Assembly (NCBI RefSeq): GCF_001854765.1
Contig: NZ_LJJE01000027.1
Location: 1-64,000 of the forward strand
Direction of reading: 5' to 3'
DNA from: Vibrio sonorensis
GTDB taxonomy: Bacteria; Pseudomonadota; Gammaproteobacteria; Enterobacterales; Vibrionaceae
Length of the DNA stretch: 64,000 nt
Part shown: positions 51,450 through 61,068 of the stretch, one piece after another
Position numbering within the stretch: position 1 is the first letter of the stretch
How the letters are laid out: the number at the start of each line of letters is the position of its first letter
The notes under the pieces: generated by a model
Seen by the model: the letters and a program-made list of their open reading frames with translations, nothing else
Databases searched by the model: none
Told to the model about the DNA's origin: nothing
Position numbers and translations under genes: made by a program

Positions 51450-51527
51450 TTTTTCAACACACGGATTGAAAAAGATGCCGTTTCCAATATAGGAAACCCC
51501 CTGAGCAACTACACTTGCAAAGGGGCT
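51450..51527 (+). promoter_or_regulatory. Hairpin-rich leader of the TRAP receptor gene
   Basis: Three successive inverted repeats: TTTTTCAA...TTGAAAAA (51450-51473), GTTTCC-AATATA-GGAAAC (51480-51497) and CCCC...GGGG (51497-51525), ending just before the GAAGGG Shine-Dalgarno. If transcribed, they give a strongly structured 5' leader that could stabilise this abundant transcript or control it. Confidence 0.4.
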
Positions 51528-51552
51528 AATAATGAATAAGGAAGGGAAATTC

Positions 51553-52521
51553 ATGGCATTAAACAAACTTATCAAAGTCGGTGCTATTGCCGCTGCTGTA
51601 ATGGGCGCTGGCGCTGTTAACGCACAAGAGTTCGTTACTATTGGTACCGGTTCTGTTACTGGTGTTTACTACCCAACTGGTGGTGCGATCTGTAAGCTGG
51701 TTAACAAAGGCCGTAAAGAACACAACATCCGCTGTTCTGTAGAGTCTACCGGCGGTTCTATCTACAACGTGAATACCATGCGCTCTGGCGAGCTAGACTT
51801 CGGTATCGTTCAGTCAGACTGGCAGTACCACGGTTACAACGGTACAAGTAAGTTTGAAGAGCAAGGTCCGTACAGCAAACTACGCGCTGTATTCTCTTTG
51901 CACACCGAACCATTCAACATCATCGCTCGTGCTGATTCTGGCATCGAAAACGTAACCGACCTTAAAGGCAAGCGCGTTAACATCGGTAACCCAGGTTCTG
52001 GTGACCTTGCGACTATGGGTGTGGTAATGGAAGCAATGGGTTGGACCAACGAAGACTTTAAACTGGCTTCTCAGCTTAAAGGTTCTGAGCGTTCACAAGC
52101 TCTTTGTGACAACAAAATCGACGCATTTGTCTACGTTGTTGGTCATCCGAACGGATCTATCAAAGAAGCAACCACTTCATGTGATGCTAAGCTAGTTTCT
52201 GCTACTGGTGCTCAAATCGACAAGATTGTTGCGGATAACCCTTACTACGCATACAGCACTGTTCCGGCAGGCATGTACCGAGGTACAGATGGTGACGTAA
52301 ACAGCTTCGGTGTGGCAGCAACGCTAGTAACAAATTCGGACGTATCTGATGATGTTGCTTACAACGTCGCTAAGTCTGTATTCGAAAACTTCGATACTTT
52401 CAAACGCCTACACCCTGCGTTTGCTAACCTGAAGAAAGAAGATATGGTATCAGCAGGTCTGTCTGTACCTCTTCACCCAGGCGCAGAAAAATACTACAAA
52501 GAAATCGGTCTACTTAAGTAA
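51553..52521 (+). CDS. TAXI-family TRAP transporter solute-binding protein
   Basis: Periplasmic receptor of a TRAP importer. From the ATG at 51553 (MALNKLIKVGAIAAAVMGAG) it is 322 residues with a signal peptide cleaved after AVNA. The mature protein begins QEFVTIGTGSVTGVYYPTGGAICKLV, the TAXI signature, with EFGIVQSDWQYHGYNG-type and IGNPGSGDLATMGVVMEAMG motifs. The start is fixed by GAAGGG seven bases upstream; seven extra in-frame codons lie before it. Ligand (glutamate or other carboxylate) cannot be set from sequence. The permease follows after about 260 bases that hold three hairpins. Confidence 0.93.
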   Translation: MALNKLIKVGAIAAAVMGAGAVNAQEFVTIGTGSVTGVYYPTGGAICKLVNKGRKEHNIRCSVESTGGSIYNVNTMRSGELDFGIVQSDWQYHGYNGTSKFEEQGPYSKLRAVFSLHTEPFNIIARADSGIENVTDLKGKRVNIGNPGSGDLATMGVVMEAMGWTNEDFKLASQLKGSERSQALCDNKIDAFVYVVGHPNGSIKEATTSCDAKLVSATGAQIDKIVADNPYYAYSTVPAGMYRGTDGDVNSFGVAATLVTNSDVSDDVAYNVAKSVFENFDTFKRLHPAFANLKKEDMVSAGLSVPLHPGAEKYYKEIGLLK

Positions 52522-52582
52522 CCTTTTCTATAGACATATCGCCTCACTCATCAAATATTTTGGTGTTCACGAGGTAAAGAAC

Positions 52583-52667
52583 GGAGGAGCAATGCTCCTC
52601 CTTCTAATCATATGGCCCAATACTTTTTGGCCATATATCAAATTTGGCTTCTACCATTTCGAAGCCA
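52583..52667 (+). repeat. Three consecutive hairpins between TRAP receptor and permease genes
   Basis: GGAGGAGC-AAT-GCTCCTCC (52583-52601), ATATGGCC...GGCCATAT (52610-52636) and TGGCTTC...GAAGCCA (52645-52667, followed by CTCTTTT). None has a strong T-run except partly the last. Such 3' hairpins commonly protect the upstream receptor mRNA and attenuate permease expression; that role is inferred here. Confidence 0.65.
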
Positions 52668-52783
52668 CTCTTTTAAACACCCTAAGAATTATTCAACAAT
52701 TGAGCAATTTCTCATCTGCACTAAACTGTAAGATGCGAAATTAGATCCAAGCTATGGATCTGAACATAACAAGGATAAAGTAC

Positions 52784-55363
52784 ATGACGCAGACAACATC
52801 ACCGTCTCAAGATGTGCAAGATATGGTCGCACAAGCAGATACTGGCGCGCGAAACCCTAGTGGTATTCCGGGTCGTATCCTTTGGTTTGTGCCACTTTGT
52901 TGGTCTTTATTTCAACTTTGGTACGCATCCCCCCTGCCGTTCATTTTTAATTTTGGCGTACTAAACGACACTGAAGCACGTGCAATCCATCTTACTTTTG
53001 CCGTTTTCCTCGCGTTTACCGCTTATCCGGCGATGAAAAATTCACCAAGAGACCACATTCCGGCATTGGATTGGTTACTTGCCTTAGCGGGTAGTTTTTC
53101 CGCCGCCTATATCTATATTTTTTATACCGAGTTGGCAGACCGCTCCGGAGCCCCAGCCTCTTTTGACATCGTTATCGCTGTAGCAGGTATGGTTTTGCTA
53201 CTAGAAGCGACGCGTCGAGCTTTAGGGCCACCACTTATGGCGGTAGCAGCGGTATTCCTGCTATACACTTTCGCTGGCCCACATATGCCAGACGTCATTG
53301 CCCACAAAGGTGCGAGCTTAAACAAAGCTATGTCTCACCTTTGGTTGACCACTGAAGGGGTATTTGGGGTTGCACTGGGTGTTTCCACCTCCTTTGTATT
53401 CCTATTTGTACTCTTTGGTGCAATGCTAGAAAGGGCAGGCGCTGGTGCCTATTTTATTAAAGTTGCTTTCTCACTGCTTGGCCATATGAAAGGCGGTCCT
53501 GCAAAAGCGGCGGTTGTCGCTTCTGGCTTATCTGGTCTCGTATCTGGCTCATCTATTGCTAACGTAGTAACGACGGGAACCTTTACCATTCCACTAATGA
53601 AACGCGTAGGCTTCCCCGGCACCAAAGCGGGGGCAGTAGAAGTAGCCGCCTCGACCAATGGTCAGCTTACACCACCAATTATGGGTGCAGCGGCATTCCT
53701 GATGGTTGAGTACGTGGGTATCTCTTATGTGGAAGTGATCAAAGCGGCACTGCTTCCAGCGTTGATTTCTTACATTGCTCTTATCTACATTGTCCACCTT
53801 GAAGCTTGTAAGGCGGGTATGACTGGCCTTCCTCGTCGCCACAACCCAACCGTGATCCAAGGTTTATTGTCATTTACCGGTACTATCCTTGGCCTGTGTG
53901 TAATCAGTGCCGCGGTATACTACGGTGTCGGTTGGACTAAAGACGTGTTTGGCGACGCAGCCACATCGATCGTGACCGCAGCCCTCCTGATCGCTTACGT
54001 ATTACTGGTGAAAGTCTCTTCAAATCATATTGAAGACGGTGCTATCGAGATTGATTCTGAAATCACCGAAGTCCCAGATCCTGGCCCGACTATCAAGTCA
54101 GGTTTACACTACTTGCTACCTATTGTCGTTCTGGTTTGGTGTCTTACCGTTGAACGCTTCTCTCCTGGTCTGTCCGCGTTTTGGGCAACGGTCTTTATGA
54201 TCTTTATCCTAATCACGCAACGACCACTTATCACCCTGCTTTCTAAACAAGGTGATGTGATTGAGCAAACTAAAGCTGGCTTTGTTGATCTTGCCGAGAG
54301 TTTGGTCAACGGCGCTCGCAACATGATTGGTATCGGTGTTGCCACCGCAGCAGCGGGTACTGTTGTTGGCGTAGTGACCCTGACAGGTATCGGTCTGGTC
54401 ATGACAGACTTCGTCGAGTTTATCTCCGGTGGTAATATTATCCTGATGCTTTTGTTTACCGCAGTGATCAGTTTAATTCTGGGGATGGGCCTACCGACAA
54501 CGGCAAACTATATCGTTGTATCTACACTGATGGCTCCAGTTATCGTAACACTGGGAGCTCAACACGGACTTATCATCCCATTGATTGCCGTTCACCTGTT
54601 TGTTTTCTACTTCGGTATCTTGGCTGACGATACACCACCTGTTGGTTTAGCTGCTTTTGCCGCGGCCGCTATTGCTAAATCTGACCCTATCAGAACAGGT
54701 ATTCAAGGTTTTACCTACGATATTCGAACGGCCATATTGCCATTTATGTTTATCTTCAATACTCAGTTATTGATGATGGGCATCGACAGTTGGTGGCACC
54801 TTCTCCTAACGGTAGTATCGTCAATTATTGCCATGTTGATCTTCTCGGCAGCCACTCAAGGTTGGTGGTTCACGCGTAACAAATGGTGGGAAACTGTTCT
54901 TCTATTGGTACTAACCTTCTCCTTCTTTAGACCAGGTTTCTGGTGGGATATGATCTATCCGGCAAAAGATCTTTCACCAGGTATTGAGATAGCGCAAATC
55001 ACGGAATCTCTTAATGTTGGAGAATCATTAGAGCTTCGTGTCGCAGGTGAAAACTTGGAAGGAGATATGGTTGAAAAAACCGTCCGACTTCCGTTTGATG
55101 ATGAAGCTGTCGGTGCTGACGACCGACTCTCTTCCATGGGTTTAATGCTAACTGAAAACGAAGGCAAAATGATCGTCGACATGGTTGAGTTCGGTAGCCC
55201 TGCTGAAGCCGCTGGTGTCGATTTCGATTGGGAAATTAAAACCATTGTTCAAGATGCAGACCGACCGATGAAAGAGTGGGTATTTGTACCAACACTCTTG
55301 ATTCTGTTCTTGTTAGGCATGAACCAGAGACGACGCGCTCAAAAGGAACAACTGAGCGTATAG
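52784..55363 (+). CDS. TRAP transporter permease, fused 4TM-12TM (DctQM type)
   Basis: Membrane component of the TAXI-TRAP importer, expected to use a sodium or proton gradient. The 859-residue product begins with a polar leader, then about four N-terminal membrane segments (DctQ-like, to LDWLLALAGSFSAAYIYIFY), a DctM region of many segments with GPAKAAVVASGLSGLVSGSSIANVVTTG, STNGQLTPPIMGAAAFLM and ADDTPPVGLAAFAAAAIA, and a C-terminal soluble DUF3394-like stretch before a final membrane segment. ATG at 52784 fixed by AAGGAT. Partner of the upstream receptor and downstream UspA. Confidence 0.93.
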   Translation: MTQTTSPSQDVQDMVAQADTGARNPSGIPGRILWFVPLCWSLFQLWYASPLPFIFNFGVLNDTEARAIHLTFAVFLAFTAYPAMKNSPRDHIPALDWLLALAGSFSAAYIYIFYTELADRSGAPASFDIVIAVAGMVLLLEATRRALGPPLMAVAAVFLLYTFAGPHMPDVIAHKGASLNKAMSHLWLTTEGVFGVALGVSTSFVFLFVLFGAMLERAGAGAYFIKVAFSLLGHMKGGPAKAAVVASGLSGLVSGSSIANVVTTGTFTIPLMKRVGFPGTKAGAVEVAASTNGQLTPPIMGAAAFLMVEYVGISYVEVIKAALLPALISYIALIYIVHLEACKAGMTGLPRRHNPTVIQGLLSFTGTILGLCVISAAVYYGVGWTKDVFGDAATSIVTAALLIAYVLLVKVSSNHIEDGAIEIDSEITEVPDPGPTIKSGLHYLLPIVVLVWCLTVERFSPGLSAFWATVFMIFILITQRPLITLLSKQGDVIEQTKAGFVDLAESLVNGARNMIGIGVATAAAGTVVGVVTLTGIGLVMTDFVEFISGGNIILMLLFTAVISLILGMGLPTTANYIVVSTLMAPVIVTLGAQHGLIIPLIAVHLFVFYFGILADDTPPVGLAAFAAAAIAKSDPIRTGIQGFTYDIRTAILPFMFIFNTQLLMMGIDSWWHLLLTVVSSIIAMLIFSAATQGWWFTRNKWWETVLLLVLTFSFFRPGFWWDMIYPAKDLSPGIEIAQITESLNVGESLELRVAGENLEGDMVEKTVRLPFDDEAVGADDRLSSMGLMLTENEGKMIVDMVEFGSPAEAAGVDFDWEIKTIVQDADRPMKEWVFVPTLLILFLLGMNQRRRAQKEQLSV

Positions 55364-55501
55364 TAAAGGGGGTGTTGGATTTAATTTAAAGCCGACATTC
55401 CCTAGCCCCATCTCTAAGGTGGGGCTAAGATTTATTAGAAACCTACTAAAAATAGTAGGCAGCGCAACGGACGCATCTTTTCATTAAAAGAGAATATAAA
55501 A

Positions 55502-55939
55502 ATGTATAAGCAGATCCTTGTTCCAGTTGATCTAAACGAAAAAGGCTTTTCTCATAAAGCAGTTGAGCTTGCCGTTTGGCACGCTAAACACTCAAATGCA
55601 GAAGTACACCTACTCAATGTATTGCCCGGTATCCATATGTCCATGGTTGCTACTTACTTTCCAAAAGATGCGGCAAACAAAATGAAGCAAGATGTCGCTT
55701 CTCAATTAAAGCAGTTTGCGAATGAGCATATTAGTGAAGATGTTGTCTACAAAGTCCACGTTGCAGAAGGAAAACCATATGCGACGATTCTAGACTTTGC
55801 CGACAAGCTCGGCGCCGACTTGATCATTATGCCAAGCCACAAGCGTTCAAAAATCGACAAAGTGGTACTAGGTTCAGTAGCGAGTAAAGTTGTACAGAAC
55901 TCGCCCGTCAACGTAATGGTTGTTAAGCCGCAAGGTTAA
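55502..55939 (+). CDS. Universal stress protein A family
   Basis: Small Usp-domain protein of 145 residues (YKQILVPVDLNEKGFSHKAVE ... ADLIIMPSHKRSKIDKVVLGSVASKVV). In the ATP-binding loop, the usual G-x2-G-x9-G-S keeps only the last Gly-Ser; the first glycines are replaced (SHKRSKIDKVVLGS), so ATP binding is uncertain. TRAP-associated Usp proteins such as TeaD regulate transport activity, so a role in controlling the adjacent transporter is a reasonable inference. Terminator follows. Confidence 0.88.
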   Translation: MYKQILVPVDLNEKGFSHKAVELAVWHAKHSNAEVHLLNVLPGIHMSMVATYFPKDAANKMKQDVASQLKQFANEHISEDVVYKVHVAEGKPYATILDFADKLGADLIIMPSHKRSKIDKVVLGSVASKVVQNSPVNVMVVKPQG

Positions 55940-55956
55940 CGACTTTGCTTTGGGAT

Positions 55957-55985
55957 AAAGCACCGCTTCGCCGGTGCTTTTTTTA
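55957..55985 (+). terminator. Terminator after uspA-like gene
   Basis: AAAGCACCG...CGGTGC followed by T8, 18 bases past the stop. Confidence 0.9.
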
Positions 55986-56083
55986 TAGGTACTACCTATT
56001 GATTAAATCTGCAATACCCATTTTATTTACGCTTAAATAATCTTAATACTGTCTCTATACCAAGTGACTAAAGAGACTGTGTT

Positions 56084-56457
56084 ATGAAAAAGACCCTAAG
56101 CTTTGCTGCTATTCATTTTACCATGCATTCAGCGTGGCTTTTTTATTAACCGGCGACGTTTTGATTGGTAGCTTGATTGCCATGACAGAACCAATGGTCA
56201 ATACCGTGGCCTTTTATGTACATGAGAAAGTTTGGGCTAATCACCCACGGCTGCGGGTGTTGGGGAAAAGTGCAAAAGTAAAGACCACCAGCTTCGCCGT
56301 TGTCCATTTTAGTGTTGCGTTTAGCGTCGCTTACCTTTTATCGGGAAGCATTTTTATCGGTGGGCTTGTTGCTGCCATAGAGCCTAGTATTAATACCTTA
56401 GCGTACTACTTTCACGAGTTGAGTTGGCAAAAAAAGCATGCCGTTCAACCCGTTTAA
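56084..56457 (+). CDS. DUF2061 membrane protein, apparent -1 frameshift near 56124
   Basis: Small inner-membrane protein with two tandem DUF2061 units. The ATG at 56084 starts MKKTLSFAAIHFT, then the frame hits a stop; the next frame continues AFLLTGDVLIGSLIAMTEPM and a second unit SFAVVHFSVAFSVAYLLSGS. Comparing the two units shows the first should read IHFTIAFSVAFLLTG: one T is missing in ACCATGCATTC (expected ACCATTGCATTC). The repaired protein has 124 residues, two ~45-residue repeats, each ending in a VHEKVW/FHELSW motif. Function unknown. Its stop overlaps the convergent gene's stop by three bases. Confidence 0.82.
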
Positions 56458-57253
56458 ATAGGGTAATGAGAAACACAATTCCCTTCTGTTAAAGCGACAT
56501 TAAACTTCTGCGCTTGACCATCTAGACTCACTTCCAATGGATAGAGCTTACTTGGTTCAGGGTCGTTGAGATCGTAGTAGATCGGAGCTTCAACTTGAAA
56601 AAGCGCACTGACTTCGTTGCTGCGAACATCAATGGAAGATGATAAGTCATACCATTAAATTTGACCATTGCAGACACTAAGCCCGCCGCATAAGTTTGAT
56701 AGTGGATATCCACTAAAAACTCACACCCACCACCGTGGTGCCAGATTTGCTCTGTTGTGATGTGTTCGAGTCTTACATGGCGAATAAACTGTAAGTAAGG
56801 TTCTTTCCAAATACCAATTCGCTTATCCGTTAGTGTGTAATCACTTTCACCTAAATGGCATATTTGTTTAGGCTCATCAGAAATTAGTAAATCTTCCTCT
56901 TCCTCCAAAAACAAAATTTCAAAACGATTTCGACCTAGCTGTAGGTATGGACGTATATCTTTTCTATACTCACTCTGACTGGCATCACAATCAAACACTG
57001 CCACTCCATTTACTCGAACTTCCGCGTGATAATCAATACCACCAATCACCAAATCTACGGCGGGAAAGTTCAACATCGCTTGATCCACTTCGATGTCGTG
57101 CATGAGATGCCACTCTTGTTCGGCAATGCATTCCTCAGAAAGCTCGTCAGGTAAAATCTCGCTTAGAGGAGCGGGAAAAGTTATGTCGTCTTGGGGGATC
57201 GAAAGATCCGTGAGGGGAGAAAGTTGCCACTGGCCTGCTAGTGAATAGGTCAT
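56454..57253 (-). CDS. GH2-type sugar-binding-fold protein, apparent -1 frameshift near 56633
   Basis: Function unknown. The first 207 codons encode a jelly-roll sandwich resembling the N-terminal domain of glycoside hydrolase family 2 enzymes and beta-mannosidases: TYSLAGQWQLSPLTDLSIPQ, a VIGGIDYHAEVRVNGVAVFDC core, LQLGRNRFEILFLEEEE, and DKRIGIWKEPYLQFIRHVRL. After NGMTYHLP the frame shifts; the next frame reads IDVRSNEVSALFQVEAPIYY and continues to a stop at 56454. One missing base restores 266 residues. No GH2 catalytic domain follows, so this is a stand-alone binding-fold protein or a regulator. Downstream of rraB, same strand. Confidence 0.75.
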
Positions 57254-57312
57254 ACAAAAATTGAGCTAGATCAAAGTTGACCCATTATAGTGAAACTGAT
57301 ACCAATTGAATA

Positions 57313-57340
57313 GAAAAATACCAGCACGGTAGCTGGTATT
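57313..57340 (-). terminator. Terminator after rraB
   Basis: ATACCAGC-ACGGTA-GCTGGTAT with T-run leftward, 19 bases past the rraB stop. Confidence 0.85.
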
Positions 57341-57358
57341 ATTTTGAATTATAGCGAT

Positions 57359-57769
57359 TTATTCTTCGTCATCTTCTTCTGGATAGAGGGCATCTTCACC
57401 TTCGTAGTAGGTACCCCAACCGTCATAAATGATGTCGTACTTTTCTGCGAGGTGAACCAGCTTCTCAACTTGCTCATCGATGACTTCTGGATTTAAAGCA
57501 GATTGCATCGTAGCATCACAGCACAGTAGCTTGTTGCCGTCTTCATCTTCTGTCTCTTCTGCTTCTAAAACCTCGAAGCCCATTTTGAATGCTTCTACGA
57601 CCGCTTTTTCCAGTGTTGCAAAGTCTTCAGCAAAAAGGTGGTGCTCGATTTCATACAAAGCATCTGGATCACTGCCATCTTCAAGCAGAGCCTGAACAAT
57701 ATCTCGTGTGTCTTCTTTTTGAATTTCAATTAGTTCTTCTACAGAAAGATAATCATCTTCATGAGACAT
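57359..57769 (-). CDS. rraB: Regulator of RNase E activity RraB
   Basis: Protein inhibitor that binds the RNase E scaffold and changes degradosome composition. The 136-residue product is strongly acidic at both ends, with the core [32 protein letters not shown], and the C-terminal [23 protein letters not shown]. coli rraB also lies near argI. Transcribed leftward, with its own terminator separating it from the GH2-like gene. Confidence 0.93.
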   Translation of the reverse strand: MSHEDDYLSVEELIEIQKEDTRDIVQALLEDGSDPDALYEIEHHLFAEDFATLEKAVVEAFKMGFEVLEAEETEDEDGNKLLCCDATMQSALNPEVIDEQVEKLVHLAEKYDIIYDGWGTYYEGEDALYPEEDDEE

Positions 57770-58332
57770 AGTTGGCGCTCCAAATTTGAAAAGTTTGATC
57801 TATGGTTGTCGCGACGAAATATGGCATGGATCGTTAAAAATTGCTACTAGCAAAGTCGATCAAATCCATGCTTTCTACTTCTAAATGACACTAGGTCGAT
57901 CCGATCGCGATCACAGCGCTAGAAACTTAACATTTTATTTTCATTTTCCATATTCAGAGTTTTATTTTCCCACCCCACAATACTCAAATTCATTATAAGG
58001 TGCGTTTTTATGGTGGTTGAGTGCATAGAGCATTCTCGCTCTGTCTTGAATAATAATGGTGAAGAAACAAGCAAAGCGACTAATTTGTGCATGTCTATTC
58101 GACTTTTACCACTTTGTTTGCACTAATTTGGCCACTGTATCAGGCATAGATGCTCACTCAAGCAAATTGACTAACACTGACCCGTATCGAAACATTAATC
58201 CAAAAAAACTAGTTTTTAAGCCTATTAGGCTATCAAACCCTTCATCAACAGGCTTTATATCCAATGCGGTAACTTGAAACTTGTTTACAAGCTTGCCATA
58301 AATAGGGGCTGGAATAAGAGTAAGGACACACT
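57770..58332. other. Divergent rraB-arcA intergenic region
   Basis: About 560 AT-rich bases. The frame at 58056-58277 lacks a ribosome-binding site and looks non-coding. I see no clear operator; arginine- or oxygen-responsive sites would be expected for arcA, but I could not identify a good ARG or FNR box. Confidence 0.5.
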
Positions 58333-59556
58333 ATGAGTAAGCTGTACGTAGGATCAGAAGTCGGCCAACTAAGGCGAGTATTGTTAAATCGCCCAGAAAG
58401 AGCATTGACTCACCTAACACCATCAAACTGCCATGAGTTGCTGTTTGACGATGTATTAGCGGTAGAAGCCGCGGGTGAAGAACATGATAAATTTGCCACT
58501 ACGTTGCGTGAACAAGGCGTGGAAGTGTTACTTTTACACGATATGCTGGTAGAAACGTTAGCAATAGCAGAAGCCAAGCAGTGGTTGTTAGAAACACAAA
58601 TTTCTGATTTTCGCTACGGCCCAACATTCGCCAATGACCTGCGCTGCTATTTAGCGGATATGGACAATGAACACTTAGCAACCGTGCTTCTCGGCGGCCT
58701 TGCCTACTCAGAACTTCCAATCAAGTCGTCATCCATGCTTCCTAGCATGCACCGACCACTCGACTTTGTGATTGAACCGCTTCCCAACCACCTATTTACT
58801 CGCGATACCTCGTGCTGGGTTTATGGTGGAGTTTCACTTAACCCTATGATGAAGCCTGCCCGCCAAAGAGAGACCAATCACCTACGTGCGATCTACCGTT
58901 GGCACCCAGTCTTCGCCGGCCAAGACTTTATCAAGTACTTTGGTGATGAAGATCTTCATTACGACAACGCCAACATCGAAGGGGGTGACGTATTAGTGAT
59001 TGGCAAAGGTTCGGTTCTGGTGGGCATGTCTGAGCGTACCTCACCTCAAGGAGTAGAGAATCTAGCGGCGAACTTGTTTAAACATGGACAGGCCAAAGAG
59101 GTCATAGCCATTAACCTTCCTAAACACAGGTCTTGCATGCATTTAGATACGGTAATGACCCATATGGATGTGGACACTTTTTCAGTGTATCCAGAGATCA
59201 TGCGTAAAGATCTTGAGACTTGGCGTCTTTCGCCACGGAAAGATGGCACCATGCAAGTTGATCATGTGAAAAGCTATGTTCACGCGATAGAAGAGGCGCT
59301 AGGCGTCGACTATTTAAAAATCATCACAACCGGTGGCGACAGCTATGAAGCTGAACGTGAACAGTGGAACGATGCCAACAATGTTCTTACCGTAAAACCG
59401 GGTGTGGTCATCGGTTACGAACGCAATGTCTACACCAATGAAAAGTACGATAAAGCGGGCATTGAGGTACTGACAATTCCGGGTAACGAACTTGGTCGTG
59501 GTAGAGGTGGTGCTCGCTGTATGAGCTGCCCAATAGAAAGAGACGGGATTGAGTAA
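58333..59556 (+). CDS. arcA: Arginine deiminase
   Basis: Hydrolyses arginine to citrulline and ammonia, first step of the arginine deiminase pathway giving ATP via carbamate kinase. The 407-residue product has [72 protein letters not shown] (catalytic His) and the C-terminal [17 protein letters not shown] with the catalytic Cys. ATG at 58333 with GTAAGGACA upstream. arcB and arcC are not adjacent; the ornithine carbamoyltransferase at 28.8 kb is far away. Convergent with tldD over a terminator. Confidence 0.95.
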   Translation: MSKLYVGSEVGQLRRVLLNRPERALTHLTPSNCHELLFDDVLAVEAAGEEHDKFATTLREQGVEVLLLHDMLVETLAIAEAKQWLLETQISDFRYGPTFANDLRCYLADMDNEHLATVLLGGLAYSELPIKSSSMLPSMHRPLDFVIEPLPNHLFTRDTSCWVYGGVSLNPMMKPARQRETNHLRAIYRWHPVFAGQDFIKYFGDEDLHYDNANIEGGDVLVIGKGSVLVGMSERTSPQGVENLAANLFKHGQAKEVIAINLPKHRSCMHLDTVMTHMDVDTFSVYPEIMRKDLETWRLSPRKDGTMQVDHVKSYVHAIEEALGVDYLKIITTGGDSYEAEREQWNDANNVLTVKPGVVIGYERNVYTNEKYDKAGIEVLTIPGNELGRGRGGARCMSCPIERDGIE

Positions 59557-59575
59557 GTATCTCGTTCCCCTAAGC

Positions 59576-59605
59576 AAAAAGCAGCGCCTTAGCGCTGCTT
59601 TTTCG
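59576..59605. terminator. Bidirectional terminator between arcA and tldD
   Basis: AAAAAGCAGCGC-CTTA-GCGCTGCTTTTT between the convergent stops at 59556 and 59621. Confidence 0.9.
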
Positions 59606-59620
59606 TTGCAGTAGAGTTTA

Positions 59621-61066
59621 CTACTCTGTACCACCAACGGTTAGTGAGTCAAGTTTGAGGCTGGGCTGACCAACGCCTACTGGCACGCTTTGCCCTGCTT
59701 TACCACAAACACCTACGCCTTTATCTATTGCAAGATCGTTACCTACCATAGACACTTGCTGCATTGCCTCAATACCTGAGCCGATCAACGTCGCCCCTTT
59801 TACTGGACGTGTGATTTTTCCGTCTTCAATTAAGTAGGCTTCTGAAGCAGAGAAAACAAATTTTCCTGAGGTAATATCAACTTGACCACCACCAAAGTTA
59901 GGGGCATAAAGCCCTTTCTTGACGGTAGAGATAATTTCTTCTTGAGTGTGCTCACCTGGTAGCATGTAAGTATTAGTCATACGAGGCATTGGCAGGTGTG
60001 CATAAGACTCTCGACGGCCATTACCCGTAGGATTAACACCCATTAGGCGAGCATTCAACTTATCCTGCATATAGCCTTTCAACACACCATTCTCTATCAG
60101 TGTATTGTACTGACCAGCTACACCTTCATCATCAATATTTAACGAACCTCGCAGGTCTTTAAGTGTGCCGTCATCGACAATGGTGCACACATCCGAGGTC
60201 ACTTTCTCACCAACTTTACCACTGAATACCGATGATTCTTTGCGGTTAAAGTCACCTTCTAAACCGTGACCAACGGCTTCGTGAAGAAGCACACCCGGCC
60301 ATCCAGCCCCCAGAACTACCGGCATAGCCCCTGCAGGTGCGGCATCCGCTTCTAAGTTCACCAAAGCCATGCGGATCGCTTCATCAGCAAATTGGTAAGC
60401 GACTTGTGTGCCATCGCTGTCAGATAGGAAATAGTCATAAGAAAAACGACCTCCACCACCAGAGCTACCGCGCTCTCGTCTGTCACCACGCTGAGCCAAG
60501 ACACTAATAGACAACCTAACTAGGGGACGAATATCTCCAGCATAGGTACCATCGCTCGCCGCAACTAACATCTGTTCGTGAACGCCACTCAAACTAATGG
60601 AAACTTCTTTAATCAAAGGCTCTTTAGTACGAATATAAGCGTCTAGAGCTTGAAGGAGCTCCGTTTTTTGCTTCTTTTCCCAACTTTCAAGGGGGTTGAC
60701 TGCCGCATATTGAACTTGGTTATCACTGCGTTTAAACGCTTGAACTTTACCATTTGCACCTTGCTGTGCAATGCCACGGGCCGCTATCGCACTCTGCTTC
60801 AAGCCATCAAGTTGGATCTGATCAGAATATGCAAAGCCTGTTTTTTCACCGCTTACGGCTCGAACACCTACACCACAATCGATATTGAATGAGCCGTCTT
60901 TAATAATGCTGTCTTCAAGCACCAGTGATTCATGCCAGCTAGATTGAAAGTAGATATCTGCATAATCAATCTGACGAGTGGCAATGCTCTCAAGCGTTTG
61001 AGCGATATCTTGCTCGGTCAATCCCGACGGAGTTAATAGCGCTTGTTCAACTTGGTTAATGGTCAT
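59621..61066 (-). CDS. tldD: Metalloprotease TldD
   Basis: Partner of TldE (PmbA) in a zinc protease that digests unfolded peptides and matures microcins in E. coli. The 481-residue product has the metal motif [17 protein letters not shown] (HExxxH), [21 protein letters not shown] and the C-terminal [19 protein letters not shown] with a Cys metal ligand. Stop at 59621, start at 61066, three bases from the nitrilase stop, so tightly linked. tldD-yhdP linkage is conserved. Confidence 0.96.
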   Translation of the reverse strand: MTINQVEQALLTPSGLTEQDIAQTLESIATRQIDYADIYFQSSWHESLVLEDSIIKDGSFNIDCGVGVRAVSGEKTGFAYSDQIQLDGLKQSAIAARGIAQQGANGKVQAFKRSDNQVQYAAVNPLESWEKKQKTELLQALDAYIRTKEPLIKEVSISLSGVHEQMLVAASDGTYAGDIRPLVRLSISVLAQRGDRRERGSSGGGGRFSYDYFLSDSDGTQVAYQFADEAIRMALVNLEADAAPAGAMPVVLGAGWPGVLLHEAVGHGLEGDFNRKESSVFSGKVGEKVTSDVCTIVDDGTLKDLRGSLNIDDEGVAGQYNTLIENGVLKGYMQDKLNARLMGVNPTGNGRRESYAHLPMPRMTNTYMLPGEHTQEEIISTVKKGLYAPNFGGGQVDITSGKFVFSASEAYLIEDGKITRPVKGATLIGSGIEAMQQVSMVGNDLAIDKGVGVCGKAGQSVPVGVGQPSLKLDSLTVGGTE

Positions 61067-61068
61067 AG

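Noticed and set aside
58056..58277. 73-codon frame upstream of arcA
   Set aside because: No Shine-Dalgarno and an unstructured composition; I regard it as chance.
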